This document shows positions 26,028-34,872 of a DNA stretch of 64,000 bases, in pieces. Origin of the DNA: Arthrobacter alkaliphilus (lineage in GTDB: Bacteria; Actinomycetota; Actinomycetes; Actinomycetales; Micrococcaceae); assembly GCF_021483235.1 (NCBI RefSeq), contig NZ_JAKEEC010000011.1, positions 1 through 64,000 of the forward strand, written 5' to 3'. The position numbers and the translations under genes are program-made. Positions within the stretch are counted from its first letter, which is position 1; each line of letters opens with the position of its first letter. The notes under the pieces are model-generated. The model saw nothing but the letters and a program-made list of their open reading frames with translations, was not told the DNA's origin and made no database searches.

Positions 26028-27179
26028 ATGTCCCCAACCATGGATCAGCCTCGCCGTGCCCAAATGGCGCGCGAGAGCACCAAACCGACCGGACGCCGTC
26101 GGGCAAAAGACAGCGCACCATTCGTCCCTGCGCCGGTTTCCGACCCGCTGAGGTCGACGGCGGCACCCACCCCCGCGGCCACGCCGACGACGACGGCGCC
26201 GTTCACCACGCGCGCGGCCGCCCGCGCGGCCGAACGGCAGCGGGCTGCCCAGGAGCTGGGTTCCAGCGCCGGCGAAACCGCGACCATTCCGACAGTGGCT
26301 CCTCCAGTGGCTCCTCCGGTGGCTCCTGAACCAGCCACCGCGGCCATACCCACGGTTCCTGCCGCCCCTACTCCCGCTGCAACTGAACCAGCCACCGAAG
26401 CCATACCGACGGTGGCTCCTCCCGCGGCAACCCGCGCCGTCGTCGCTCCGGCAACTGCCGGCCTCGCTCCGGCAACCCGCACCGGCGTCGCTCCGGCCAG
26501 CCTTGCCGGCTCCTCCTTTAGCCGGGAACCGCACGCCGTCCTGAAGAAGGCCGCCGCCGTCCGGACGATGAGCAACCGAATGGCAGTCGTGACAGGTGCC
26601 GTAGGCATCCTGCTGGCCGCCGGCTCCGTGGGACAAGCCCTCGAGATGCCCTTCTTCGGCCACGAGTCGGGCGCCCAGGGCTCCCCTAGCTCAGACAGCC
26701 AAGTCTCCACGCAATCGGGTGCCCCTTCCACGATGCCAAGCACATCTCTCGGCACCTCGGCATCACCTTCACCATCGACTGCAAGCTCCAAGGCCGGCCA
26801 GTCGGCCGCAGACCCGGCGCAGCATTCACCGCAAGGACCAGCAGCCGTTGAACCGTCGAGCGTCTCGGCGCCATCGATCTCCGTCCAGGTTCCCGCTGTC
26901 CCGTCGGCCCTTCCCCCAATCCCCACCACCCCGGCGCCAGTTCCTTCCATTCCGGTGACGATTCAACCTCCGGGGACTCAACCTGCGCCGGCACCAAGCC
27001 CGGGTCCGACCGGGCCGGCATCCCCATCCCCAACGCCGCCGCAGACGGGCACCCCCTCTCCCGGACCCACAGGTTCCTGGAAGCCGCGGACCCCGTCCAG
27101 CCCGACCCCGAGTCCAACGCCCACCCAACCGGGCGATCTGGGGTCGATTTTGGACGCAGCAACCCAGGCACTCCCGTGA
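26028..27179 (+). CDS. Proline/alanine-rich single-pass membrane protein under riboswitch control
   Basis: The 383-residue protein has a basic N-terminus (RAQMARESTKPTGRRRAKDS), a repetitive Pro/Ala/Thr segment with several IPTV(A/P)PP-type motifs (about 85-135), one membrane segment (about 185-203), and about 175 residues of Pro/Ser/Thr-rich external tail. No catalytic domain (NlpC/P60, Rpf or LysM) was recognised, although riboswitches of this type often precede such wall enzymes. A wall-spanning structural or anchoring role is inferred. It ends in GSILDAATQALP. Confidence 0.75.
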   Translation: MSPTMDQPRRAQMARESTKPTGRRRAKDSAPFVPAPVSDPLRSTAAPTPAATPTTTAPFTTRAAARAAERQRAAQELGSSAGETATIPTVAPPVAPPVAPEPATAAIPTVPAAPTPAATEPATEAIPTVAPPAATRAVVAPATAGLAPATRTGVAPASLAGSSFSREPHAVLKKAAAVRTMSNRMAVVTGAVGILLAAGSVGQALEMPFFGHESGAQGSPSSDSQVSTQSGAPSTMPSTSLGTSASPSPSTASSKAGQSAADPAQHSPQGPAAVEPSSVSAPSISVQVPAVPSALPPIPTTPAPVPSIPVTIQPPGTQPAPAPSPGPTGPASPSPTPPQTGTPSPGPTGSWKPRTPSSPTPSPTPTQPGDLGSILDAATQALP

Positions 27180-27337
27180 GGATGGGAGGGCATCGGATAT
27201 TCGCCGTCGAGTGGCACGGACGGTGCTGCCGGAACACCCGGGCGAACATGACCCAACCCCGGCAGGACCGCTGGCGGTGCAGCATTCAGCTGAGGCAGCT
27301 CAACAAGTAGGCCAGCGCGGCTTCCGGTACCAACGCT

Positions 27338-28552
27338 TCAAATCCGCGGTCTTCGTGCCCAGCGGCGCGCCTTGAGCGCTGCGTGGAGCTCGAGCCGGGT
27401 GGCACCATTCAGCGGATCAGCACCGATAAGCTGGCGGACCCGGGCCAGCCGGTTGTAGATGCTGCTGCGGTGCAGGTGAAGCCTTGCGGCGACGTCCTGC
27501 ACGGAGCCGTCGCTGTCGTAAAGCAGTTCGAGCACTGGCAGCAGCTCGCCGTTTCGGTCGGCGTCCTCGATCTTCTGGAAGTGCGCGGATCCGGAATCGT
27601 CCCAGCCCCCGGGCGCCTGTAGCTGTTCGAACAATTGGTAGATCCCGGCCGAGCGGCTGTCCACGAGCTCGCCCAGTGGAGGATCGACGGCGGCAGCCTG
27701 GGCCGCGAGCTTCGACTGCCGGTACGCCCCGCCCAGCTGGCGGATCGCCGGAAACGGCTCGCTGATGCCGAGGATGACGCGGTCAACCTTCCGGCCGGCG
27801 CGCTTGGCGAGCTCCAGCTGATAGTGGACCAGAACCTGGGCATGCTCTGCCCGTCCGCCGGTTTCGCGGAACAGCAGGACCGCGTGCGTCTCCGTGCCGG
27901 CGCTGAAAAGCACGGAATCAACCCCGATAGTTGCCTGTAGAGCGGCGGAACGGTGTGTCAGGGTTGCGGCGATAGGATCGGAAACGCCGCCACTGTCCTC
28001 AGCATCGAGCGCGGTAACCAGCTGCCACGGCCCCCGGCCTTGGAGCTCCTTCCATCCCGCCACGGCCGCCACCGCGTTGGATTCGCCGTGGCATGCGGCC
28101 AGGAATTCCTGCTCACGGCGGCGCCGGAACTCCGACTCCGCCGTGTTGGAATCGAGCAGCAGCCCCGCAAGGAGGTCCAACTCGTCCCGGACGCCCGGCA
28201 ATTCGGCGAGTATCGCCGTCGCGGTCTGCTCGTCAAGGTCCTGCTGGACCCAGAGGTATCCCACACGGAATCCGCGCACCAGCAGCGGGACGCAGACGCG
28301 CCCCACCATCCCGAGTTCGTCATTGGCAGGTACGACGACGGGACGCACCGCGGTTGCGATGCCGTGCGAGAGCTGCCATGCGCTGACGTCCACCGGCACA
28401 CGCTTGCTCAGGAGGAAATTCACGCGCACGCGGTCGGCGTGGGATTGGTTGGAACTGTAGGCAAGCAGCACGCCGTCGAGGTCTTCGAGGGAGAGGCCGC
28501 GGCCCAGCTTGAGTGCCACATCCTCGACGATTTTCTCCACGTCTTGCTGCAT
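27338..28552 (-). CDS. PucR family transcriptional regulator divergent from ald
   Basis: The protein is about 404 residues. The N-terminal part is GAF/PucR-like, and the C-terminal HTH_30 domain carries LLYDSDGSVQDVAARLHLHR, then SSIYNRLARVRQLIGADP. It diverges from alanine dehydrogenase. Bacillus subtilis AdeR, a PucR-type activator of ald, is a known precedent, so an activator of ald is inferred. ATG 28552 has a weak ribosome site; an in-frame GTG at 28582 preceded by CAGGTG is an alternative start. Confidence 0.87.
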   Translation of the reverse strand: MQQDVEKIVEDVALKLGRGLSLEDLDGVLLAYSSNQSHADRVRVNFLLSKRVPVDVSAWQLSHGIATAVRPVVVPANDELGMVGRVCVPLLVRGFRVGYLWVQQDLDEQTATAILAELPGVRDELDLLAGLLLDSNTAESEFRRRREQEFLAACHGESNAVAAVAGWKELQGRGPWQLVTALDAEDSGGVSDPIAATLTHRSAALQATIGVDSVLFSAGTETHAVLLFRETGGRAEHAQVLVHYQLELAKRAGRKVDRVILGISEPFPAIRQLGGAYRQSKLAAQAAAVDPPLGELVDSRSAGIYQLFEQLQAPGGWDDSGSAHFQKIEDADRNGELLPVLELLYDSDGSVQDVAARLHLHRSSIYNRLARVRQLIGADPLNGATRLELHAALKARRWARRPRI

Positions 28553-28771
28553 GGAGAAAACACTACTTCGCCCCACCAACACTAGGCGACACCTGACGCT
28601 TCCAAGATCGACAAATGTCGAGCTGCTCGCCGCAAAAACTCCGGAATTCCGCGGAAGCCAGCAACGGCGACGGTCGCCTTTCCTGTCGGCTGGCTCACAG
28701 CGGATTTATTCTGGATGCACAGTCCCCCGCAGAGAAAAAGGCCGTTGAAGCCTTTCGAAGATGGAGCCCAA

Positions 28772-29890
28772 ATGATCATCGGTGTCCCCAAAGAGATCAA
28801 GAACAACGAATTCCGCGTCGCTATCACGGCCGCCGGCGTTCACGAGTTCCGCACCCACGGCCACAGCGTTCTGGTCGAGCGGGGCGCAGGCCTGGGCTCC
28901 GGCATCACGGACGAGGAATACGCGGTTGCCGGCGCCGAAATCGTGGCCGAAGCCGACGACGTCTGGGCACGCGCCGACATGGTCATGAAGGTCAAGGAAC
29001 CCATCAAGGCCGAGTACCACCGCTTCCGCAAGGGCCTGATCCTCTTCACCTACCTCCACTTGGCCGCTGAGCCCGAGCTGACCCAGGAACTCATCAACTC
29101 CGGCGTCACGGCCATCGCCTACGAAACCGTCCAGGATGGCCGCGCGCTGCCCCTCTTGGCTCCTATGTCCGAGGTTGCCGGTCGCCTGTCGGTCGTCGTC
29201 GGCGCTTCCTCCCTCATGGCTCCGGCCGGCGGCAAGGGTGTGCTGCTGGGCGGTGTCCCGGGTGTCCGCCCGGCCAAGGTTGTTGTCCTCGGCGCCGGTG
29301 TTGCCGGTACCAACGCCGCAGCCATGGCGCTGGGCCTGGGCGCCGACGTCACCATCATGGACATCAACATCAACCGCCTCCGTGAACTGGATGCCCTTTA
29401 CCAGGGTCGCCTGAAGACGGTTGCTTCCAACGCATACGAAATCGAGAAGTCCGTGGTGGACGCCGACCTCGTCATCGGTTCCGTGCTGATCCCGGGCGCC
29501 AAGGCCCCGAAGCTGGTCACCAACGAGCTCGTGTCCCGCATGAAGCCCGGCTCCGTCCTGGTTGACATCGCAGTGGACCAGGGCGGCTGCTTCGAGGACA
29601 CCCACCCCACCACGCACCAGGAACCCACGTACAAGGTCCACGACACGATCTTCTACTGCGTCGCCAACATGCCCGGCGCCGTTCCGAACACCTCCACCTA
29701 CGCTCTGACCAACGTCACGCTGCGCTACGCGGTGTCGCTGGCCAACCTGGGAGTCCGGGCCGCTTTCGACCGCGACCCCGCCCTCGCGGCCGGCCTCAAC
29801 ATCGCCGGAGGCCACGTGGCGCACCACTCGGTGTCGGAGGCGCACAACCTGCCCCTCGTCGCCGACTGGCACAGCTTGGTCGCGGCTTAA
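28772..29890 (+). CDS. ald: Alanine dehydrogenase
   Basis: The 372-residue NAD-dependent enzyme interconverts alanine with pyruvate and ammonia. It has the N-terminal MIIGVPKEIKNNEFRVAIT, the substrate loop VMKVKEPIKAEY, NAD-binding VVVLGAGVAGTNAAAMALGL, and DIAVDQGGCFEDTHPTTH with HDTIFYCVANMPGAVPNTST. Length is as expected. ATG 28772 follows GGAG with normal spacing. The probable regulator is the divergent PucR gene. A very strong terminator follows. Confidence 0.96.
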   Translation: MIIGVPKEIKNNEFRVAITAAGVHEFRTHGHSVLVERGAGLGSGITDEEYAVAGAEIVAEADDVWARADMVMKVKEPIKAEYHRFRKGLILFTYLHLAAEPELTQELINSGVTAIAYETVQDGRALPLLAPMSEVAGRLSVVVGASSLMAPAGGKGVLLGGVPGVRPAKVVVLGAGVAGTNAAAMALGLGADVTIMDININRLRELDALYQGRLKTVASNAYEIEKSVVDADLVIGSVLIPGAKAPKLVTNELVSRMKPGSVLVDIAVDQGGCFEDTHPTTHQEPTYKVHDTIFYCVANMPGAVPNTSTYALTNVTLRYAVSLANLGVRAAFDRDPALAAGLNIAGGHVAHHSVSEAHNLPLVADWHSLVAA

Positions 29891-29925
29891 TTTCGCTCCG
29901 CGTGTAGCTGGCGCGGACTAAAGAG

Positions 29926-29976
29926 CGACGACGGCGGGGTGCGGCTTCCACGGGAAGCGGCACCCCGCCGTCGTCG
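29926..29976 (+). terminator. Strong bidirectional-looking hairpin terminator after ald
   Basis: CGACGACGGCGGGGTGC (29926-29942) pairs perfectly with GCACCCCGCCGTCGTCG (29960-29976). The loop itself contains GCTTCC/GGAAGC. The 3' arm of this hairpin is reused at the start of every unit of the downstream repeat array. Confidence 0.85.
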
Positions 29977-31514
29977 TCCCCTCCAACGCCCGGTCAGATC
30001 TGTCGGTGTTTTTGGCGACGCCCGGTCACATCTGCCGGTGTTTCTGGCGACGCCCGGTCACATCTTCTGAGCGAGCGTTGCAGGAATCGGGGGTATTGGT
30101 GACCGAGCGTCGGGTGAAAGCTCGCGATATCAGCGAGGGCGTCAGCTAAGGCTTCACCGGGTAGCGGCACCCCGCCGCCGTCGTCGCCTCCGACGCCCGG
30201 TCACATCTGTCTGTGTTTTTGGCGACGCCCGGTCAGATCTGGAGGTTTTTTTGGCGACGCCCGGTCACATCTTCCGGTGTTTCTGGCGACGCCCGGTCAC
30301 ATCTTCTGAGCGAGCGTTGCAGGAATCGGGGGTATTGGTGACCGAGCGTCGGGTGAAAGCTCGCGATATCTGCGAGGGCGTCTGCTACGGCTTCACCGGG
30401 TAGCGGCACCCCGCCGCCGTCGTCGCCTCCGACGCCCGGTCACATCTGTCGGTGTTTTTGGCGACGCCCGGTCAGATCTCTTGGTTCTTTTCGCGACGCC
30501 CGGTCACATCTTCTGAGCGAGCGTTGCAGGAATCGGGGGTATTGGTGACCGAGCGTCGGGTGAAAGCTCGCGATATCTGCGAGGGCGTCTGCTAAGGCTT
30601 CACCGGGTAGCGGCACCCCGCCGCCGTCGTCGCCTCCGACGCCCGGTCACATCTGTCAGTGTTTTTGGCGACGCCCGGTCAGATCTCTTGGTTCTTTTCG
30701 CGACGCCCGGTCACATCTTCTGAGCGAGCGTTGCGGGAATCGGGCGTATTTGTGACCGAGCGTCGGGCGAACACGGGCGCGGATTAGAGAGCCCGACGGC
30801 GGTGTACGGCGTCCACGGGAAGCGGCACCCCGCCGTCGTCGGCCCCTCCAACGCCCGCTCACATCTTCTGAGCGAGCGTTGCGGGAATCGGGCGTATTTG
30901 TGACCGAGCGTCGGGCGAAAACGGGCGCGGATTAGAGAGCCCGACGGCGGTGTACGGCTTCCACGGGAAGCGGCACCCCGCCGTCGTCGTCCCCTCCAAC
31001 GCCCGCTCAGATCTGTCGGTGTTTTTGGCGACGCCCGGTCACATCTGCCGGTGTTTCTGGCGACGCCCGGTCACATCTTCTGAGCGAGCGTTGCAGGAAT
31101 CGGGGGTATTGGTGACCGAGCGTCGGGTGAAAGCTCGCGATATCTGCGAGGGCGTCTGCTAAGGCTTCACCGGGTAGCGGCACCCCGCCGCCGTCGTCGC
31201 CTCCGACGCCCGGTCACATCTGTCAGTGTTTTTGGCGACGCCCGGTCAGATCTCTTGGTTCTTTTCGCGACGCCCGGTCACATCTTCTGAGCGAGCGTTG
31301 CAGGAATCGGGCGTATTTGTGACCGAGCGTCGGGCGAAAACGGGCGCGGATTAGAGAGCCCGACGGCGGTGTACGGCTTCCACGGGAAGCGGCACCCCGC
31401 CGTCGTCGTCCCCTCCAACGCCCGCTCACATCTTCTGAGCGAGCGTTGCAGGAATCGGGCGTATTTGTGACCGAGCGTCGGGTGAAAGCTCGCGATATCT
31501 GCGAGGGCGTCTGA
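29957..31514. repeat. 1.56-kb complex tandem repeat array, eight long units built from 32-bp sub-repeats
   Basis: Units beginning GCGGCACCCCGCC start at 29957, 30164, 30403, 30610, 30822, 30970, 31177 and 31389 (lengths 207, 239, 207, 212, 148, 207, 212 and about 126). Inside them I count 21 direct copies of ACGCCC(G/C)(G)TCA(C/G)ATCT, spaced 32 bp within a unit. Each unit then carries TGAGCGAGCGTTGC and one inverted core GTGACCGAGCGTCGGG. No coding region was accepted here; short frames are repeats of each other. It lies between the convergent ald and anti-sigma-like genes. Confidence 0.93.
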
Positions 31515-32270
31515 TTAGGGCTTCACCGGATTGACCGGGAGAATCTCCGAAGGAACGGGCTGGGGCAACGGGAGCGTGGGCGCCGGGACGGCCGGCGTCG
31601 GGACCGTGATGGGGCCCGGGTGGCCCTCGGTTATGTCAGGCAGTCCATTACGCGGATCCGTCGCGGAACCGGACGCGGTAGTGCCTGGAGTGGCGTGCGG
31701 TGATGGACGCGCACTGCTTTGGGTCCCGGGCGCCGAAGACTCCGGAGAAGGCGATGAGGGAATGCTTGTCTCCCGGGAGGGAACCGGGACCGGCTCCTGG
31801 CGGGGTGCCGGCTGCTGCGGAGCCTTAGTGCCTGATCCGGGGGCGAGCTGGGAGACCACCGATCCCACCATGGCGCCCAAGTGCTCGATCGTTCCCGGAA
31901 TACCGCCCTCCGACGCTGCAGCTGCAGTGGCACCTGCTGCGAGGGAAGCGGCGACGGCGACGGCGGCAAAGGTCAGGCGTCCCTTTTTGCGGCGACGTGC
32001 GGCCAGTTCGTCAACGGGTGCAGTCGTGGCGCGGGAAGCCGGCTCCACGGGGGTGCCGGCTTCGGCAGGCGCGGCGCCGTCTGCTGGAACGATTGCCAGC
32101 CGGCCGGGTGCCATCAACGCTCGTACAGCCTCTGAAGGCTGCGGGCGGACGCCCGCAAGGGCGCGAAGTTCAAGCAGCTCTGCCCGGATCTCGTACGCTT
32201 CGTCGAGCCCGGCTTCAGCAAGCAGGCGGTCAACGCCTTGCTCGCCGAAAGATGCGGATGTTTCGCTCAT
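31515..32270 (-). CDS. Anti-sigma-factor-like single-pass membrane protein (RsdA-like)
   Basis: The 251-residue protein has a cytoplasmic N-terminal region of about 95 residues with a short helical motif (RLLAEAGLDEAYEIRAELLE), one membrane segment (about 98-118), and a Pro/Ser-rich external tail ending in LPVNPVKP. It overlaps the ECF sigma gene by 4 bp (ATGA). Layout and pairing match mycobacterial SigD-RsdA, so it probably sequesters the sigma factor at the membrane. Its 3' end (GGCTTCACCGG) is copied in the adjacent repeat array. Confidence 0.75.
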   Translation of the reverse strand: MSETSASFGEQGVDRLLAEAGLDEAYEIRAELLELRALAGVRPQPSEAVRALMAPGRLAIVPADGAAPAEAGTPVEPASRATTAPVDELAARRRKKGRLTFAAVAVAASLAAGATAAAASEGGIPGTIEHLGAMVGSVVSQLAPGSGTKAPQQPAPRQEPVPVPSRETSIPSSPSPESSAPGTQSSARPSPHATPGTTASGSATDPRNGLPDITEGHPGPITVPTPAVPAPTLPLPQPVPSEILPVNPVKP

Positions 32271-32854
32271 GATGTGCCATTCCTTAGTAGTGCACGTTCT
32301 CTCAGTGCACTCAATGCCCTGCGCTGCAACTGCTTTACGGCTCCTTGGGACTTGCCCATGATCTCCGCTGTATCTTCCAACGACAGGTCAGCCACGACCC
32401 GTAGGGCCAGGACCTCCCGGTAGTCGGGATTAAGGTCGGCCAGTAGCTCTGTTACCCCTAGGCCTGCGCCATGCCCGAATGCCTGCTCCTCGGCCGAAGG
32501 CGAGCGCCGAAAATCCAGGTCGGATTCGTACGGCGAGGAATCAGGGGTGCGTTCCCGCTTACGGTAGTGATCCACCATTCGCGCATGCGCTATCGAGAAG
32601 AGCAGGGTCTTGGCCCCTTGGAGGCCTCCGCGGAGGGACTCCAGTTTCGGATAGAGAGCAAGGAACACGTCTTGGGTTACTGCTTCCGGGTCGTCCACGC
32701 CGCGGGCGCGCAGGTATCCGAACACCGGTCCCGAAAACTCGTTGTAGGCAGCCGTGAACAGCAGCGCGGGATCTTCCTTGTCCGCCTGCAAATATTCATC
32801 AGCCAAAGGGTCAAGCACCCGCGACCCCTCCATCCCACGCAGCGCGGTCATCAT
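32267..32854 (-). CDS. ECF-type RNA polymerase sigma factor (SigD-like)
   Basis: The 195-residue protein has sigma region 2 (YNEFSGPVFGYLRARGVDD, then AVTQDVFLALYPKLESLRGG and LLFSIAHARMVDHYRKRER) and region 4 (LNPDYREVLALRVVADLSLE, DTAEIMGKSQGAVKQLQRRA). The start is one of two adjacent ATGs (32854 or 32851), with a weak ribosome site. It is translationally coupled to the downstream anti-sigma-like gene. The inducing signal is unknown. Confidence 0.92.
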   Translation of the reverse strand: MMTALRGMEGSRVLDPLADEYLQADKEDPALLFTAAYNEFSGPVFGYLRARGVDDPEAVTQDVFLALYPKLESLRGGLQGAKTLLFSIAHARMVDHYRKRERTPDSSPYESDLDFRRSPSAEEQAFGHGAGLGVTELLADLNPDYREVLALRVVADLSLEDTAEIMGKSQGAVKQLQRRALSALRERALLRNGTS

Positions 32855-32895
32855 CCCTGGCCTAGGAGACGACCGCTGCCGCAGTCTGTTGCGTC

Positions 32896-32930
32896 GCGGG
32901 GCCCCTTGTCATTCAGCCAAGGAGCCCCGC
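32896..32930 (-). terminator. Hairpin after the alanine-rich protein gene
   Basis: On the minus strand, GCGGGGCTCCTTG pairs with CAAGGGGCCCCGC (one G-U pair) around a 9-nt loop, 22 bp past the stop. No T tract follows, so it could be a weak terminator or a structured leader of the sigma gene. Confidence 0.5.
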
Positions 32931-32951
32931 CATTCAAGGGTAGCCGCAGTG

Positions 32952-33647
32952 TTACGGGGTAACAGAATCGGACGGCACGTGCACAGGTGCGGTGGGCACC
33001 TGCGACGGGACAGCCGGTACAGCAGGAACGGCCGGTGCGGACGGTACCGCGGGAACAGCCGGTGCGGCGGGCAGGGCGGCGTTTGCGTTGGCGTCGGCCT
33101 TGGCGGAAGCAGAGCCGTCAGCCGTCAGGCCGGCAGCCTTGCCTTCGCTCACGACGGTAGCGCAGTGTGCGTTGACGTTGGCTTCGCCGCCAGCAGCGAC
33201 TACCAGTGACGAGTAACCGGGCACCTTGGCGTCACCCTTCAGGCCGCCGTTGAGGAGAGCGGTGCAGAGGTCGAATGCCTCAGCCGAGGCGGACTTGGCC
33301 GAAGCAGCTTCAGCGGCGGCCTTCGACTTTGCGTCGTCGACGGCGCCTGCGGCCTTGGACTTTGCGTCGTTGACGGTGCCCGCGGCCTTGGACTTTGCAT
33401 CGGCAGCAGCGTCAGTTGCCTTGGACGTCGCAGTCTGGACCGCTTCAGCAGCCTTGGACTCCGGGGACTCGGCTGCCTTGGATCCGGTCGGAGCCGGGGC
33501 ACCGAGCATCTCGTGGGCGCTCTTCTGCAGATCGCTGGGAAGCGCTCCGTTGAAGGCTGCTACGCCGGTTCCGCCAACCGCGACAGCTCCGGCGGCAAGG
33601 ACGCCGGCGGCGATTTTGCTGGTGGCAAGGACAGTGAACAAGGACAT
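32952..33647 (-). CDS. Alanine-rich, LEA-like secreted or membrane-anchored protein
   Basis: The 231-residue protein has a hydrophobic N-terminal segment (about 9-33, KIAAGVLAAGAVAVGGTGVA), a conserved-looking FNGALPSDLQKSAHEMLGAP motif, and an Ala/Lys/Asp-rich helical repeat containing three DAKSKAA(G/A) units (about 88-125), reminiscent of group-3 LEA proteins. A region with two cysteines and a Pro-Ala-Val tail follow. ATG 33647 follows GGAGGG. It is just upstream of the sigma/anti-sigma pair on the same strand. Function unknown. Confidence 0.7.
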   Translation of the reverse strand: MSLFTVLATSKIAAGVLAAGAVAVGGTGVAAFNGALPSDLQKSAHEMLGAPAPTGSKAAESPESKAAEAVQTATSKATDAAADAKSKAAGTVNDAKSKAAGAVDDAKSKAAAEAASAKSASAEAFDLCTALLNGGLKGDAKVPGYSSLVVAAGGEANVNAHCATVVSEGKAAGLTADGSASAKADANANAALPAAPAVPAVPSAPAVPAVPAVPSQVPTAPVHVPSDSVTP

Positions 33648-33783
33648 GAAACCCTCCGACAAACGTTTTGGGACTGTTCCGGCAGCGGTTTTGTCGCTAC
33701 CGGACGATCAGTGCGGACGTGGCCCACACTCCCCTTACATCGTTGGGGATCCCGGCGAAGTTACGCCCGATCCAAAAAAACTT

Positions 33784-34830
33784 TCAGGCGAGTGCCCTGG
33801 CCTGCTCAATCAGCTCCAGTACCGCGACTGGTCCCGCCGGATCCACGGGGAGCGGCAAAGTGGACGCAGCACCGCCGTCGGCGATCTTCTCGGCAAGGAT
33901 GCGGTAGAACTCCTGGTAGGCGCCACGTTCGGTGGGTACCGTGGTCCGCACGCCGTCGATTTCCAGCGTGCCGTTGTTGTGCGGATCATCGACGCCGTAA
34001 TCACCATCGGTGGGCAGCCCGCCCGCCACGATGAATGGTTCCTGGGGATCAATTCCGAACTTCACGAACCCACCCTTGCGGCCCAGGATGCGGAAGCGCG
34101 GAGCGTGCAGCTGGCTGTTGGCGTTCATGGCGACGTGGCTGAGCACACCGGAAGCGTGTCGAAGGACCAGGAAGACGTCGTCGTCGGCTTTTTCCTGGGG
34201 CCGCCGGGACAGGATTTCGGCGTGGATAACTTCGGAGGGACCAAACATCTGCACGGCGAGGTCAAGCAGGTGGCTTCCCAAGTCGAAGAGCAGCCCGCCG
34301 CCGTCGTCCACCGTGGCACCGGCCTTCCACGCCTTGCTGATTTCGGGCGCCCAGCGCTCCATCGAAGCCTCGCAGCGCATGATCTCGCCGAGCGTCCCGG
34401 CGTCGAGCAGCTTCTTCACGGTGAGGGCGTCGCCGTCCCAGCGGCGGTTTTGGTAGACGGTGAGCACGCGCCCCAGCCGCGCCGCCAGCTCGATCAGTTC
34501 CTGCCCCTGAGCGCTGGTCACCGTGAAGGGCTTGTCCACGACGACGTCGAGCCCTGCTTCCAGCGCTGCTTTCGCGAGCGGGTAATGGGTCGCGGGCGGC
34601 GTGCCGAGCACCACGAAGTCCAGCTCGTCGGCAAGCTCCAAGACGTCATCCGGACCGTCCACGATCCGCGTGCCGGGATACCGCTCCTGGGCCTTGGCCT
34701 TCCGGCCTGCATCCGAAGTCGCAACGACGTCGAGGGAATACGCGGGACTTGCCGCGATGAACGGCGCGTGAAAGACGCTGCCTGAAAGGCCAAAGCCGAC
34801 GACGGCGGTGCGGATCGGTGCGGGGGTCAT
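33784..34830 (-). CDS. Gfo/Idh/MocA family oxidoreductase
   Basis: The 348-residue protein has an N-terminal Rossmann domain (RTAVVGFGLSGSVFHAPFI), the family motif with catalytic lysine (LDVVVDKPFTVT), and a C-terminal alpha/beta domain with DDGGGLLFDLGSHLLDLAVQ containing the conserved Asp and His. It probably oxidises or reduces a sugar or polyol with NAD(P). It appears to stand alone. The substrate is not predictable. Confidence 0.92.
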   Translation of the reverse strand: MTPAPIRTAVVGFGLSGSVFHAPFIAASPAYSLDVVATSDAGRKAKAQERYPGTRIVDGPDDVLELADELDFVVLGTPPATHYPLAKAALEAGLDVVVDKPFTVTSAQGQELIELAARLGRVLTVYQNRRWDGDALTVKKLLDAGTLGEIMRCEASMERWAPEISKAWKAGATVDDGGGLLFDLGSHLLDLAVQMFGPSEVIHAEILSRRPQEKADDDVFLVLRHASGVLSHVAMNANSQLHAPRFRILGRKGGFVKFGIDPQEPFIVAGGLPTDGDYGVDDPHNNGTLEIDGVRTTVPTERGAYQEFYRILAEKIADGGAASTLPLPVDPAGPVAVLELIEQARALA

Positions 34831-34872
34831 GCCGCTACGCTACCGGGCGTGAATGGCACGGCGAAGGTTATG

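Noticed and set aside
29957..31514. CRISPR array
   Set aside because: The conserved core is only about 12-16 bp, the intervening sequence is itself repeated, inverted copies occur, and no cas gene is present.
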